From contig DAOUEK010000109.1 of assembly GCA_034430425.1 (NCBI GenBank), forward strand, positions 21,217 to 85,216: a stretch of DNA of 64,000 bases, given 5' to 3'. The first letter of the stretch is position 1; every line of letters starts with the position of its first letter. Below, piece after piece: positions 18,994 to 28,451 of the stretch. A program made the translations under genes and the position numbers. This DNA comes from WVZH01 sp034430425 (GTDB taxonomy: Bacteria > Chloroflexota > Anaerolineae > Anaerolineales > E44-bin32). Below the pieces are notes generated by a model that was not told the DNA's origin, did not search any database, and saw nothing but the letters and a program-made list of their open reading frames with translations.

Positions 18994-20259
18994 TCAATCG
19001 GATTTATTGGTTGACAGAGGATTGGGTTTCCAGCGAGGTTTACCGCCCTTACCGAGTTTCTCCTGATACATATGTTGATCGGCGACTTTTAACGCACCGG
19101 TGAGCGAACCACCAGGCATGATCGTGGCGGAACCAAAAGAAAGCGATAGGGGATTGTCCTGGTTTTCGGAATTATGAAGCTTGACTTCCGCACGCAATCG
19201 TTCAAGCGCCAGGTTAACGACGTTTTCATCCGCGTTGGTAAGTAAAACTGCAAACTCGTCGCCCCCAATTCTGGCGACGATATCATCGGCGCGGAATATC
19301 TGTTTAAGCACTGCCGCTGAGCGGCGCACCACTTCATCCCCCGCTTCATGACCACGTGAGTCGTTGATCACTTTGAGATCATCAATATCGACCATCACCA
19401 CACTGATGGGAAAATGCTCCTCGCGTTCCAATCGAGCCAATTCTTCTTCAAAACACCCCCGATTATACAAGCCGGTGAGTGCGTCGTGCATACTCATGTA
19501 ACGAAGTCGTTCTTCTGTCTTTTTTCGGGAGGTAATATCCGTCATCACCGCCATGGATCCGATACACTTTTTTCCATCAAAAAGTACCGATCCGCTGACC
19601 AGGACGGGAACCCGCGTGCCATCTTTGCGCAGGAGCTCAGCTTCATAGCGATCCGAGACCACCCCCTGGCGTCGACGTTCGTTTGCCTCCTCTACGATGT
19701 ACTGTTTGTCGACGGGCAGGAATTCTGACCAGTGTTTCCCCAGCATTTCATCCTTTGCGTACCCGACGAGTTTCTCCATGGCCGGATTGACGAAGGTTAT
19801 CCTTTCTTTTTCATCGTCGACGACGATCCCCTCCATCAGACGTTGGACGATGGTTTCGTGGAAATCCTTGAGCTGTCGCAGCTCGACTTCTGCCGTTCGC
19901 TTCTCAACTGCGCGTCGGAGTGTGAGCAGGAGTTGTTCAACATCGTAAGGTTTTTCGAGATAGCTGAAAGCGCCCAGGTTGATCGCCTCGATGGCCGTTT
20001 CGCTTGATGTATGAGCGGTGATCATGATGCATTCCGTCGTAGGAAACTGCTTGCGAATTTTGGCCATCAAATCCAAACCCGACATGTCCTCCATTTTTAA
20101 ATCAATGAGGGCCACCGCGGGAACGTCGCTTTCCAGCGAGATCAACGCCGATGTCCCGCAGGATACAGAAATCGGCCGATAGCCTTTCGTTCGCAGGATA
20201 TCCTCAAGCGTTCGACGCAAATTTTGATCATCGTCTACGATAAGAATGGTTTCTTCCAT
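18994..20259 (-). CDS. response regulator-PAS-GGDEF diguanylate cyclase
   Basis: A 421-residue signalling protein. A receiver domain (about 3-120, acidic DDD at 9-11, phospho-acceptor Asp53, Lys in EKPYD) is followed by a PAS domain with PAC region (about 135-255) and a GGDEF domain (about 258-420). The GGDEF signature is intact and an RADD inhibitory site lies five residues before it, so it probably makes cyclic-di-GMP from GTP with product inhibition. No sensor kinase, EAL or PilZ gene is nearby, so its input and output lie elsewhere. No strong ribosome site is visible. Confidence 0.9.
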   Translation of the reverse strand: MEETILIVDDDQNLRRTLEDILRTKGYRPISVSCGTSALISLESDVPAVALIDLKMEDMSGLDLMAKIRKQFPTTECIMITAHTSSETAIEAINLGAFSYLEKPYDVEQLLLTLRRAVEKRTAEVELRQLKDFHETIVQRLMEGIVVDDEKERITFVNPAMEKLVGYAKDEMLGKHWSEFLPVDKQYIVEEANERRRQGVVSDRYEAELLRKDGTRVPVLVSGSVLFDGKKCIGSMAVMTDITSRKKTEERLRYMSMHDALTGLYNRGCFEEELARLEREEHFPISVVMVDIDDLKVINDSRGHEAGDEVVRRSAAVLKQIFRADDIVARIGGDEFAVLLTNADENVVNLALERLRAEVKLHNSENQDNPLSLSFGSATIMPGGSLTGALKVADQHMYQEKLGKGGKPRWKPNPLSTNKSD

Positions 20260-20433
20260 AAATTTTCTGTACCACAGATCCGATGAACTTGGAGTGCTCC
20301 TTATAAAATCTCAAACCATGACGTCTGGTACATTCTTCAACTGAATGAGCGATGAAAGAACGTGGTCGAGTTCAGTGAAAGGGTTATTGGAAGTTGTGTC
20401 GAATCGAGTTATAAAATTACATAACTGACTATA

Positions 20434-23361
20434 TCACGTTTCGCTTCGAAAACGCAGTGCCTTGGCAAAGACTTCAATGGGATGAAGCGCCCGCCTTCCC
20501 GTCGTGTGTTCGATTTGTTCCCGACACGATGTCCCCGCTGCACAAATTATCGTTTCCACATCAGCACTGCGTATCGCAGGCGCAAGAGACATCTCCGCCA
20601 ATTGGATCGAGAGATCGTAGTGTTCCTTTTCATACCCAAAGCTTCCGGCCATTCCACAGCAACCGGATTCGATCTCTTCCACCGTGCAATTGGGAATCAG
20701 CCCAAGCATTCGATGCGTCCCCTCGGTCCCGAAACTCGCTTTTTGCTGGCAGTGACCGTGAAACAACACATGCCGCGGTGTTGTATCGAAATCAACACCG
20801 AGATCGCCATTTTCTGCAAGCCTGGCAATATACTCATCCAAAAGCATGGTTACATCGGCAATTGCCTCCGCATCTTCCCCAGGGATCAGATCCGGATACT
20901 CATCGACCAGCATGGCCATACAACTCGGTTCGCAGCCAACGATGGGAATGCCGCGCGCGGCATATGGAGCGAGCAAACGTATGTTGTGCTGCGCCAATTT
21001 CCTGGCTTCACCCAAAAAACCCTTTGATACCGCCGGCCGCCCGCAGCAGACGCGATCTGTGAGGATGATCGGCTCGCAACCCGCGGCTTCGAGCACCCGA
21101 ATGGCCGCCTCCCCAATCCGAGGTGAGTTGTGTTCCATAAAGGTGTCGTGGAAGAACACGACCTGCTTCAAGGCCGCCGCAGTTGGATCGTCGTGCTGCG
21201 GTTTGCGTCGTTGATACCAGCGGCTGAAGGAACGCCGGGCATAACGAGGCAGGGCGCGCTCTTTGTGTACACCCAAGAGGGTCAAAAACCACTTCCCCGG
21301 TCCGCGTATGATGAGGTTAACGAGCGGCGCAAAAGGCTGCGCCAGCTTGCTCAAAGTGGAAAAATAAGCGAACAAACACGAGCGCAGCGAAGGCCGGTGT
21401 TTCTGATAATACTGGTAGAGGAACTCGGCCTTGAGTTTCGCTATATCGACGGCGGAGGGGCACTCTGAAGTGCAGGCGTGACAAGAGAGACAAAGATCGA
21501 GAACGTCGTACACTTCCCGGGAAGTCATGCCCTCCGGGCCAAGCAAACCCATCATAGCCGCTCGAAGTGCATTCGCCCGTCCGCGCGTGCTGTGGGTTTC
21601 ATCACGTGTGGCTTGGAAAGATGGGCACATGACGCCCTGTTCCAGCTGGCGGCAGACACCGGCGCCGTTGCACATCTCCACAGCTCCGGCGAATCCACCA
21701 TCCTTTCGAAATTGGAAAATCGTGGACTGCGGTTCGTAAGGCGTGGCGTAATCGCTTCCGTATCGCAGCAGGCTTTCATCGTCCATCTTGGGGACATCGA
21801 CGATTTTTCCCGGGTTCATTAAACCGTGTGGATCGAAGGTCTGTTTAACTTCGCGAAATGCCTGGGTCAGTTTGGAACCGAAAAGCATCTCGGAAAATTC
21901 ACCGCGCGCGAAACCTTCCCCGTGTTCTCCGCTTATTGTTCCGGAATAAGAGATCACCAGTTCGCAGGACTTCTCCGCGATCCGTCGCATTTGGGATATT
22001 CCGGTTTTTGTTTTGAGATCAATCATGGGTCGTAAATGCATGCATCCGGCACTGGCATGCGCGTAGATCGCCATCTGGCCCACACCGAGGCTGCGAGCGA
22101 AATCGTCGATTTGCAGTACATAATCGGCCAGATTCTCCACAGGCACAGCGGCGTCCTCGATGAAGGGAATGGGTTTAGCATCGCCGCGCATGCTCATCAG
22201 GATGCCCAGACCAACCTTACGCGTCTGCCAAACGAGATCCTGCTGCGCAGGATCGGAAATGATCACCAGCGAATCCGTGTGGTTCAATTGACCCAATTTC
22301 ACCCGCAAACGTTCTACACCCGCCTCCAGCGCCGCCTCGCTTTCTCCGGCGTATTCGACGACCAATACCATCTGCGGATCACCCTCGATAAAGGAGAGCA
22401 TTTTCCGATATTCGCTTCGTGTCCGAGTCAGATCGAGCAGCATCTTGTCGATCGCCTCGATGGCTGCCGGCTGCGTTTCGAGCAAGAGCGGCACAGCTTC
22501 GAGTGCAGCACGGACGTCGGGAAAATGGACCAGCGCCAATCGTTTCACTTTTGGCCGGGTCACAAGATTGAGTGTCAGCTCCGTCATCACACCCAACGTC
22601 CCTTCAGCCCCGACGATCAGTTTCGCCAGATTGGGGCTGTTCTCACCTGCCAGGTGATTCAAGTTGTACCCGGCGACGCTGCGAAACGTGCCGGGAAAAC
22701 GCGCTTCGATCTCGGCTGCATATCGCTCGAGAATCGCGGGAACTTCACGATATACGGCGCCCTCAATACCGACTCTTTGGGAATATATCTCCCAATTATT
22801 AATACTCGATTGTCCAAAACACACCCGCTTGGCATCGGCGAGAACGACATCCATCTCAGCGACATGGTCCACAGCCAAGCCGTAGAGTATGGAATGCGCC
22901 CCTGATGCGTTGTTCCCCAGAACACCGCCCATCGTCGCCCGTTCGTCGCTGGCCGGATCGGGACCAAACATCAAACCATACGGCTTAAGACACTTGTTGA
23001 GTTTTCCCAAGGTGATACCGGGTTGAATTCGCACCGTGCGCGCTGCCGGATCAATGTGGAGAATGCCGTCCATGTAATACGAGAAATCCAGGATCAAGGC
23101 TCGTCCCACAGTCTGTCCTGCCAGGCTGCTGCCGCCTCCCCTCGGCAAAATCGGAATCCCATGCTTTCCGGCCACCTCGACCGCCGCGATGACTTCATCT
23201 GCATCCTGCGGCATGACAACACCGTAGGGCATTACTTGATAAATGCTGGAATCGGTGCTGTAGAGCAGACGCGTCATTCGATCAAATGAAGCATCCTGCA
23301 CAACACTCTTCAATTCATGAATGAATTCCTGGCTTGCTTCGAAGGTGTGATCTCGAATCAT
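20434..23361 (-). CDS. FAD-linked oxidase/Fe-S oxidoreductase fusion (D-2-hydroxyacid dehydrogenase type, YdiJ-like)
   Basis: A 975-residue fusion. The N-terminal half is a PCMH-type FAD-binding domain (about 40-220, with GGGSSLAGQT) and a FAD-oxidase C-terminal domain (about 260-520). Then come Fe-S motifs, including CLSCHACTSECP near residue 630, and a C-terminal cysteine-rich part with CCGRP and CCGMAGSFGYE (about 740-970). This order matches GlcD-GlcF or YdiJ-type enzymes that oxidise D-lactate, D-2-hydroxyglutarate or a similar acid and pass electrons to quinone or an electron carrier. The substrate is not determinable here. Divergent from the two-component genes. Confidence 0.88.
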   Translation of the reverse strand: MIRDHTFEASQEFIHELKSVVQDASFDRMTRLLYSTDSSIYQVMPYGVVMPQDADEVIAAVEVAGKHGIPILPRGGGSSLAGQTVGRALILDFSYYMDGILHIDPAARTVRIQPGITLGKLNKCLKPYGLMFGPDPASDERATMGGVLGNNASGAHSILYGLAVDHVAEMDVVLADAKRVCFGQSSINNWEIYSQRVGIEGAVYREVPAILERYAAEIEARFPGTFRSVAGYNLNHLAGENSPNLAKLIVGAEGTLGVMTELTLNLVTRPKVKRLALVHFPDVRAALEAVPLLLETQPAAIEAIDKMLLDLTRTRSEYRKMLSFIEGDPQMVLVVEYAGESEAALEAGVERLRVKLGQLNHTDSLVIISDPAQQDLVWQTRKVGLGILMSMRGDAKPIPFIEDAAVPVENLADYVLQIDDFARSLGVGQMAIYAHASAGCMHLRPMIDLKTKTGISQMRRIAEKSCELVISYSGTISGEHGEGFARGEFSEMLFGSKLTQAFREVKQTFDPHGLMNPGKIVDVPKMDDESLLRYGSDYATPYEPQSTIFQFRKDGGFAGAVEMCNGAGVCRQLEQGVMCPSFQATRDETHSTRGRANALRAAMMGLLGPEGMTSREVYDVLDLCLSCHACTSECPSAVDIAKLKAEFLYQYYQKHRPSLRSCLFAYFSTLSKLAQPFAPLVNLIIRGPGKWFLTLLGVHKERALPRYARRSFSRWYQRRKPQHDDPTAAALKQVVFFHDTFMEHNSPRIGEAAIRVLEAAGCEPIILTDRVCCGRPAVSKGFLGEARKLAQHNIRLLAPYAARGIPIVGCEPSCMAMLVDEYPDLIPGEDAEAIADVTMLLDEYIARLAENGDLGVDFDTTPRHVLFHGHCQQKASFGTEGTHRMLGLIPNCTVEEIESGCCGMAGSFGYEKEHYDLSIQLAEMSLAPAIRSADVETIICAAGTSCREQIEHTTGRRALHPIEVFAKALRFRSET

Positions 23362-23381
23362 CTTCTTCTACTCACAAAGTC

Positions 23382-23401
23382 GGAGGCAGTTGTCTGCCTC
23401 C
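23382..23401. promoter_or_regulatory. 8-bp inverted repeat upstream of the FAD/Fe-S oxidase
   Basis: GGAGGCAG and CTGCCTCC flank a TTGT loop 20 bases upstream of the oxidase start codon, inside the divergent intergenic region. It could be an operator or a 5'-leader hairpin. No T tract follows on the minus strand. Confidence 0.4.
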
Positions 23402-23564
23402 CTTTAATTAATACGTGTATTTTGCTTTTAAACGAGATACTGCTATTCTAACCGAAGTACGGATCATGCAGGGATATTCCAGTGACTCTTTCCTGGCGTG
23501 AAAATACCACAAACCTGCCACAGATACGTGTTTACAATCAATCGTAGCGAGGTGAATCTCTTCC

Positions 23565-24251
23565 ATGCCACAAACGATTCTGGTTGTGGATGACGAACCA
23601 GCGATTATCGAGTTGTTAAGTTACAACCTCGAAAAAGCGCACTATCACGTGCTCGTGGCGCGTGACGGAATGGAAGCACTGCAGATCGCTCGTCAGCAGA
23701 CTCCTGATCTGATCATCCTCGATTTGATGCTGCCCGGAATGGATGGCCTGGAAGTGTGCCGCGAAATCCGCAAGACAGCTGACGTGCCCATCATCATGCT
23801 TACAGCGCGCAGCGAAGAGGTGGATCGCGTCGTCGGCCTTGAACTGGGAGCCGATGATTACGTCGTCAAACCTTTCAGCGTTCGGGAACTCATGGCGCGC
23901 ATCAAGACTGTGCTGCGTCGCGTCCAAACCCCCACACCATTGACAGACGATACGTTAAAAGCAGGCGAATTGGCTCTTCATGCCCAGCAGCACGAAGTCT
24001 TATGGGGGCAAACCCCCATCGAACTTACCCCACTAGAGTTCGATCTGCTGGAGACGTTTTTACGCCATGCAGGCCAGGTGCTTACACGCGAACAACTTCT
24101 CAGCCAGGTGTGGGGCTATGATTACCTTGGTGATGCGCGTGTTGTGGACAGCGCCATCAAACGCCTGCGCGCCCGACTGCGCCAAGCTGGCGCCAGCACC
24201 ACACTGATCAACACCGTACGAGGCGTTGGATATCGATTGGAACGAAAATGA
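23565..24251 (+). CDS. OmpR/PhoB-family response regulator
   Basis: A 228-residue two-component DNA-binding regulator. The receiver domain (about 4-118) has the acidic pair DDE near residue 9, phospho-acceptor Asp53 and Lys in VKPFS. The C-terminal winged helix (about 130-226) has the typical LTPLEFDLL and RVVDSAIKRLRARL segments. A GAGGTGA ribosome site precedes the ATG. The cognate sensor kinase starts about 125 bases downstream on the same strand. Similarity is to PhoB/WalR-type regulators; no phosphate genes lie nearby, so the stimulus is unknown. Confidence 0.92.
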   Translation: MPQTILVVDDEPAIIELLSYNLEKAHYHVLVARDGMEALQIARQQTPDLIILDLMLPGMDGLEVCREIRKTADVPIIMLTARSEEVDRVVGLELGADDYVVKPFSVRELMARIKTVLRRVQTPTPLTDDTLKAGELALHAQQHEVLWGQTPIELTPLEFDLLETFLRHAGQVLTREQLLSQVWGYDYLGDARVVDSAIKRLRARLRQAGASTTLINTVRGVGYRLERK

Positions 24252-24375
24252 GTAACCATCATCCCACTCGTCCGATACACTATGACGGCGCTGCCGACAA
24301 GGACGCCCATTACAAAATCATGCCAAGATCAACTGACACAAATCTGACATACGCGATTGCTACACTGTAGGTCCA

Positions 24376-26184
24376 ATGCTGCGATCGATTCGCTCTCGAC
24401 TGATTGCTTCTTACCTGCTGGTGGTCCTCCTGGCCATGGGAATCGCAGCCGGTCTGGCCTGGGCGGCGCTTGACCGCGCCTTCCTCGGTATGCTGCGCGA
24501 GAATCTCCAGGTCGAAGCCTGTCGTCTGGCGGAGGCCATCGAATTGGTAAAAACCGGAGGCCTGACCACGCTTAACAACCCCCAGCAGCAGACGATTCCT
24601 GGAGCATACTCCCCCAGCGCCAACGTTTTACCCGGCTATCACGAATGCATCATCGATAACGAGGGAACAGTCATATCCCTCGGGCAATCTGCCGGCGAAA
24701 CAGACACGGCACAAATGCAAATCGACGAGGGTTGCCAGAGCCCGGCAATACTCAGCCGCACCGAGATACAGAGCGTATTGAGTGGCGAGCCGGCGACAGC
24801 AGTCCGCACCTACGACTGGGCGCCGGACCAGCGCGTGCTCTACGCCGCCTGCCCCGTACGCCTGGAGAACGGAACGATCGGCGGTGTATACTACATCGCC
24901 AGCCCGGTACCCCGATTAACACTGAGCCTATTCCCGACGTATTTCGGCGCACAAGCATTAGGCAGTATTCTCATCGCCGTCATCCTGACCGGGATTGCAG
25001 GCATGTTACTGGCACGCACGCTTATCCAACCGCTGCAACGTCTCACCCAGGCTGCATCCAACATCACGCGAGGCGAGGTCGCTGCGCCCATTCCACCCGC
25101 TTCAACCACAGAATTGAATCGCCTGGGTGAGGCATTCAACACCATGAACGCCAAGCTTTCCCATGCGCTTGATGCCCTGGCAACACAAGCCCGCCAACGC
25201 GAAGTGATCCTGGACGGAATCGCAGACGCGGTCGTTGCCGCTGACGCATCCGGCGAGATCGTACTGGCCAATCCGGCCGCATCCGTGCTGCAGGAGTCTG
25301 CACCAAAGCCTCTGCAGCAAGTCATCCAGAAGACACTGGAATCCGGAGAGGTACAAGCCAGAGAAATTACTCTGCGCGACCAGGTCTTCGAAATACTCAC
25401 CGCCCCACTTCACGCTGAAGACGGTCGTATCTCCGGTGCCGTCGCTGTCGGGCACAACATCACCACCTATCGACAACTGGTTCGTCTGCGCACTAACTTC
25501 GTCTCCGACGTGTCCCACGAACTGCGCACCCCCCTGACCGTCATTAAGGGACTCATCGAAACGCTGCAGGACAACGCCGCTGATGATCCGGCGGTTCACG
25601 ATCGTTTTTTGAATACCATCGCTTCGGAAACTGAACGCCTGATTCGCCTTACCAACGATCTCCTCTTACTGACTCGAGCGGATACCGGACGACTCGTTCT
25701 GGATCTGTCGCCCACAGATCTGGTCGCTGCGGCCCGACGCGCGGCAGGTCAATTGGAAGAACGAGTCCGGGAGAAACGTATCGAAATCAGCATTGAACCA
25801 TCGGAACCACCCACGCAAGCCTTCGCCGATCCCGACCGCATTCACCAGGTTCTGGTCAATCTGCTAGATAACGCCATCAAGTTTACGCCCACAGCAGGAG
25901 ATATCCGCATCACCTTCGGTGGAGATGACATCCAATTATCCTGCACGATCCAGGACAGCGGACCCGGTATTCCCGGCAAAGAGACGCCCATGCTCTTTGA
26001 ACGTTTTTACCGCGGCGACCGTGCCCGCGCCCGAAGGGAAGATGAAAGTGGAACGGGATTGGGATTGGCGATCGCAAAAACGATCGTGGAGGCCCATGGC
26101 GGTCGCATTTGGGTCGAGAGTCAACCCGGATCGGGCGCGGCCTTCACCTTTACCCTGCATCGCAGTATAAATTCTACTTCGTGA
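24376..26184 (+). CDS. sensor histidine kinase (PhoR/WalK-like)
   Basis: A 602-residue membrane kinase. Two membrane helices (about 10-32 and 192-215) bracket an extracytoplasmic sensor. HAMP (about 212-265), PAS (about 275-360) and a kinase core follow. The phospho-acceptor is His381 in SHELRTPL; the ATP-binding domain shows NLLDNAIKFT (N box), DSGPGIP (G1) and GTGLGLAIAK (G2). Downstream of the response regulator and surely its partner. The sensor domain has several Cys residues and no recognised ligand fold. The start is a plain ATG with no strong ribosome site. Confidence 0.92.
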   Translation: MLRSIRSRLIASYLLVVLLAMGIAAGLAWAALDRAFLGMLRENLQVEACRLAEAIELVKTGGLTTLNNPQQQTIPGAYSPSANVLPGYHECIIDNEGTVISLGQSAGETDTAQMQIDEGCQSPAILSRTEIQSVLSGEPATAVRTYDWAPDQRVLYAACPVRLENGTIGGVYYIASPVPRLTLSLFPTYFGAQALGSILIAVILTGIAGMLLARTLIQPLQRLTQAASNITRGEVAAPIPPASTTELNRLGEAFNTMNAKLSHALDALATQARQREVILDGIADAVVAADASGEIVLANPAASVLQESAPKPLQQVIQKTLESGEVQAREITLRDQVFEILTAPLHAEDGRISGAVAVGHNITTYRQLVRLRTNFVSDVSHELRTPLTVIKGLIETLQDNAADDPAVHDRFLNTIASETERLIRLTNDLLLLTRADTGRLVLDLSPTDLVAAARRAAGQLEERVREKRIEISIEPSEPPTQAFADPDRIHQVLVNLLDNAIKFTPTAGDIRITFGGDDIQLSCTIQDSGPGIPGKETPMLFERFYRGDRARARREDESGTGLGLAIAKTIVEAHGGRIWVESQPGSGAAFTFTLHRSINSTS

Positions 26185-26321
26185 CCGTCTCCCTTGTTAT
26201 TGTTCCCAATCTGCCTTGATTCTGTCTGCGAACTGCCTTATTACATCGTTAGCATAGTGGTATTCGAATTGGCCCGAAAAAACCGATTTGAAAGCCTTAC
26301 TTCGTGAAAGGAGTTCCGACG

Positions 26322-27086
26322 ATGAAACCAGGTTCCATTCTGCTCGCAGGTTGTGCTGTATTGGGCGTGCTTTTCCTTCCCAACAACATGGTGCAAAGCA
26401 GCAATTCTGATACTCCCCGCACGATTACCGTCAGCGGGGAAGCGGAGGTTCGGGTCGTACCTGATGAAGTTGAAATTACACTGGGTGTTGAAACCTGGAA
26501 CGTAAAATTAGACAGCGCCAAACACGAGAATGACGCTCGTGTCGAAGCCATAATCGACACCGTACAGGATTTCGGAGTCAAAACGCAGCATATTAAAACC
26601 GATCACCTCAGCCTCGATATGACCTACAATTCCTACAATTATGATGAAATGAGGAAGATCACCGGGTACGTAGTACGTCGCACAATCGTCGTCACCCTGC
26701 GAGACATCAGTAAATTCGACGAGCTGCTCTCGGAAGTTGTCGAATCCGGAGCGAACACCATTCACGGGATTCAGTTCCGCACCACCGAGCTGCGCAAACA
26801 CCGTGATAAAGCGCGTGAGTTGGCCATCAACGCCGCTCGTGAAAAAGCGGTCGCACTCGCTGGCGAATTGGATCAATCCATCGGCCTGCCGCAAAACATC
26901 CACGAAAACAGTGTGGGTTGGTGGTCCTGGTATTCATCCGGCTGGTGGGGCGCGCGCTACGGCGGCACGATGAGCCAAAACGTCATCCAGGAATCGACGT
27001 CCGTATCCACGCTGAGCGATAGCGGCATGGCCCCTGGGCAAATTTCCGTCACAGCACAAGTAACCGTCGTGTTCGAATTAAATTAA
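26322..27086 (+). CDS. SIMPL-domain (DUF541) exported protein
   Basis: A 254-residue protein with an N-terminal hydrophobic signal (about 4-22), followed by a SIMPL domain covering nearly the whole mature region: TITVSGEAEVRVVPDEVEI at the start and RDKARELAINAAREKAVALA in the helix are typical. Family members are envelope proteins of poorly known role, some linked to oxidative stress. The ATG at 26322 is chosen because AAAGGAG lies about 8 bases upstream; an in-frame GTG at 26304 precedes that site. Monocistronic, 138 bases downstream of the kinase. Confidence 0.85.
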   Translation: MKPGSILLAGCAVLGVLFLPNNMVQSSNSDTPRTITVSGEAEVRVVPDEVEITLGVETWNVKLDSAKHENDARVEAIIDTVQDFGVKTQHIKTDHLSLDMTYNSYNYDEMRKITGYVVRRTIVVTLRDISKFDELLSEVVESGANTIHGIQFRTTELRKHRDKARELAINAAREKAVALAGELDQSIGLPQNIHENSVGWWSWYSSGWWGARYGGTMSQNVIQESTSVSTLSDSGMAPGQISVTAQVTVVFELN

Positions 27087-27142
27087 TCCTTCGGCCTGGA
27101 GGGAGACCGTCTCCAACCTGCGCTGGTGAAGTTACAGCGGTA

Positions 27143-27823
27143 TCACCCCTTTGAAGGGAAATACGGACGCAGCTTCGCAGCCAGGTTGGAGATCGGCATC
27201 GTTTGCAGCCAAAGCCGGCCGGTACCTTTCAACGAAGCCAGGAACAAACCCTCGCCGCCAAAAAGGATGTTCTTAACACCCTTCACACGCGTGATGTCGA
27301 ATTCGATCGTCGGTTCGTAGGCCGCGATGTGGCCGGGGTCCACCAGGTACTGCTCGCCAGGAGTAAGGGTATACTGGCGGACCTCACCGGGGATCTCTAA
27401 AAACACAACACCCGGACCGGTCACTTTTTGCAGGATGAATCCCTCTCCACCGAAGAGCCCGGCTCCCAGGCGTTTGCGGAAGTGCATCTCCAGCTGGACA
27501 GATCCTTGCGCACACATGAATGCGTCCTTCTGGCAGATCAAGGTTTGCCCACTGGCAAGCTGAACATCCAGCACTTTTCCCGGCGCTTCAGGCGTGAAAG
27601 CCACCAGTGCTTCGCCACTTCGGCAGGTATACGTTGTCATGAAGAGCGACTCCCCCGCCAGTGCGCGCCCGAGTCCTTTCATCAAGCCGCCGCGGGTGTC
27701 TGTCTTCATTTCGATGTCACCGCGCATCCAGCCCATTCCACCGGATTCGACGAAGATGGATTCACCCTGTCCTAGATAGACATCTACACTCTGCATGACT
27801 TCTCCGATCACTTCGTAGCGCAT
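27143..27823 (-). CDS. AIM24-family protein
   Basis: A 226-residue beta-rich protein of the AIM24 (TIGR00266/PF01987) family. Typical features are GQGESIFVESGGMGWM near the start, repeated GE-x-L-F-M and PG-x-V-aromatic strands, and ILFGGEGLFLASLKGTGRLWLQT near the end. The yeast member is mitochondrial; the bacterial role is unknown. The start follows a near-perfect AGGAGGTGA site. No signal peptide is seen, so it is probably cytosolic or membrane-peripheral. Convergent with the SIMPL gene. Confidence 0.85.
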   Translation of the reverse strand: MRYEVIGEVMQSVDVYLGQGESIFVESGGMGWMRGDIEMKTDTRGGLMKGLGRALAGESLFMTTYTCRSGEALVAFTPEAPGKVLDVQLASGQTLICQKDAFMCAQGSVQLEMHFRKRLGAGLFGGEGFILQKVTGPGVVFLEIPGEVRQYTLTPGEQYLVDPGHIAAYEPTIEFDITRVKGVKNILFGGEGLFLASLKGTGRLWLQTMPISNLAAKLRPYFPSKG

Positions 27824-27864
27824 AGTTCACCTCCTGTGATATTTACGTATAAATCGAATCCACA

Positions 27865-28302
27865 TTATTCATCAAAGCAGAAATCCAACGCCCGACAGCT
27901 TGCAAAGGACACAAAACCATTTGAATGTACGGTCTGCATCACTTGTGGTATACGCTCGAATTCTACGACATTCTCTACTGTGAAGATGACGATACCCTGA
28001 TTTTGGGCATACAACAAAACCGGATAGCATAATTCATACCGCCCAATTCAAAGAGCGCCAACGGATCGCCCATGAAAGCGGCAGCATTGGGTACCCCATG
28101 CCCAAAGCTGCCAGGGATCGAAAGAAGCGGGTGATGTGCTTCCTGATTCAATCCCATCGGGGGGAGTGTTCGTTGAAACGCTGACCGGTGTCTCCTGAAA
28201 CTGAGAACATCCGCATAATACAATAAACAGAATACCCACCATCCAGAATGTAAGTGAATATCGATATCGATTCTTGGCTGCAATCACGGTCCTTTGAACC
28301 AC
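27865..28302 (-). pseudogene. probable frameshifted lipoprotein gene
   Basis: The frame opening with a GTG at 28302 has a signal sequence and lipobox-like LCGC followed by a Ser/Thr/Pro linker, then loses sense near 28115. A second frame continues as PGSFGHGVPNAAAF and GDPLALFELGGMNYAI up to about 28025. A third frame then reads VLLYAQNQGIVIFTVENVVEF and on to a TAA at 27865. Joining the three gives one protein-like product of about 145 residues, so two frameshifts (decay or sequence error) are likely. The family is not recognised. The rest of 27824-28451 holds no other feature I can support. Confidence 0.4.
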
Positions 28303-28451
28303 AATACGGAGAGATCATGCAAGCCGAGGAGAAGATCAATTTTGATTGGTATAATCTTATACCTTGGGCAAGACCATAGCCCAAGATCTTCTGATGGAAA
28401 CCATAATCGGGAACCCGATGATTGATTTCGACCGAGGAGGCATATCTCATC

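Noticed and set aside
22036..22905. Plus-strand frame of 289 codons
   Set aside because: Antisense to the FAD/Fe-S oxidase, no recognisable domain.
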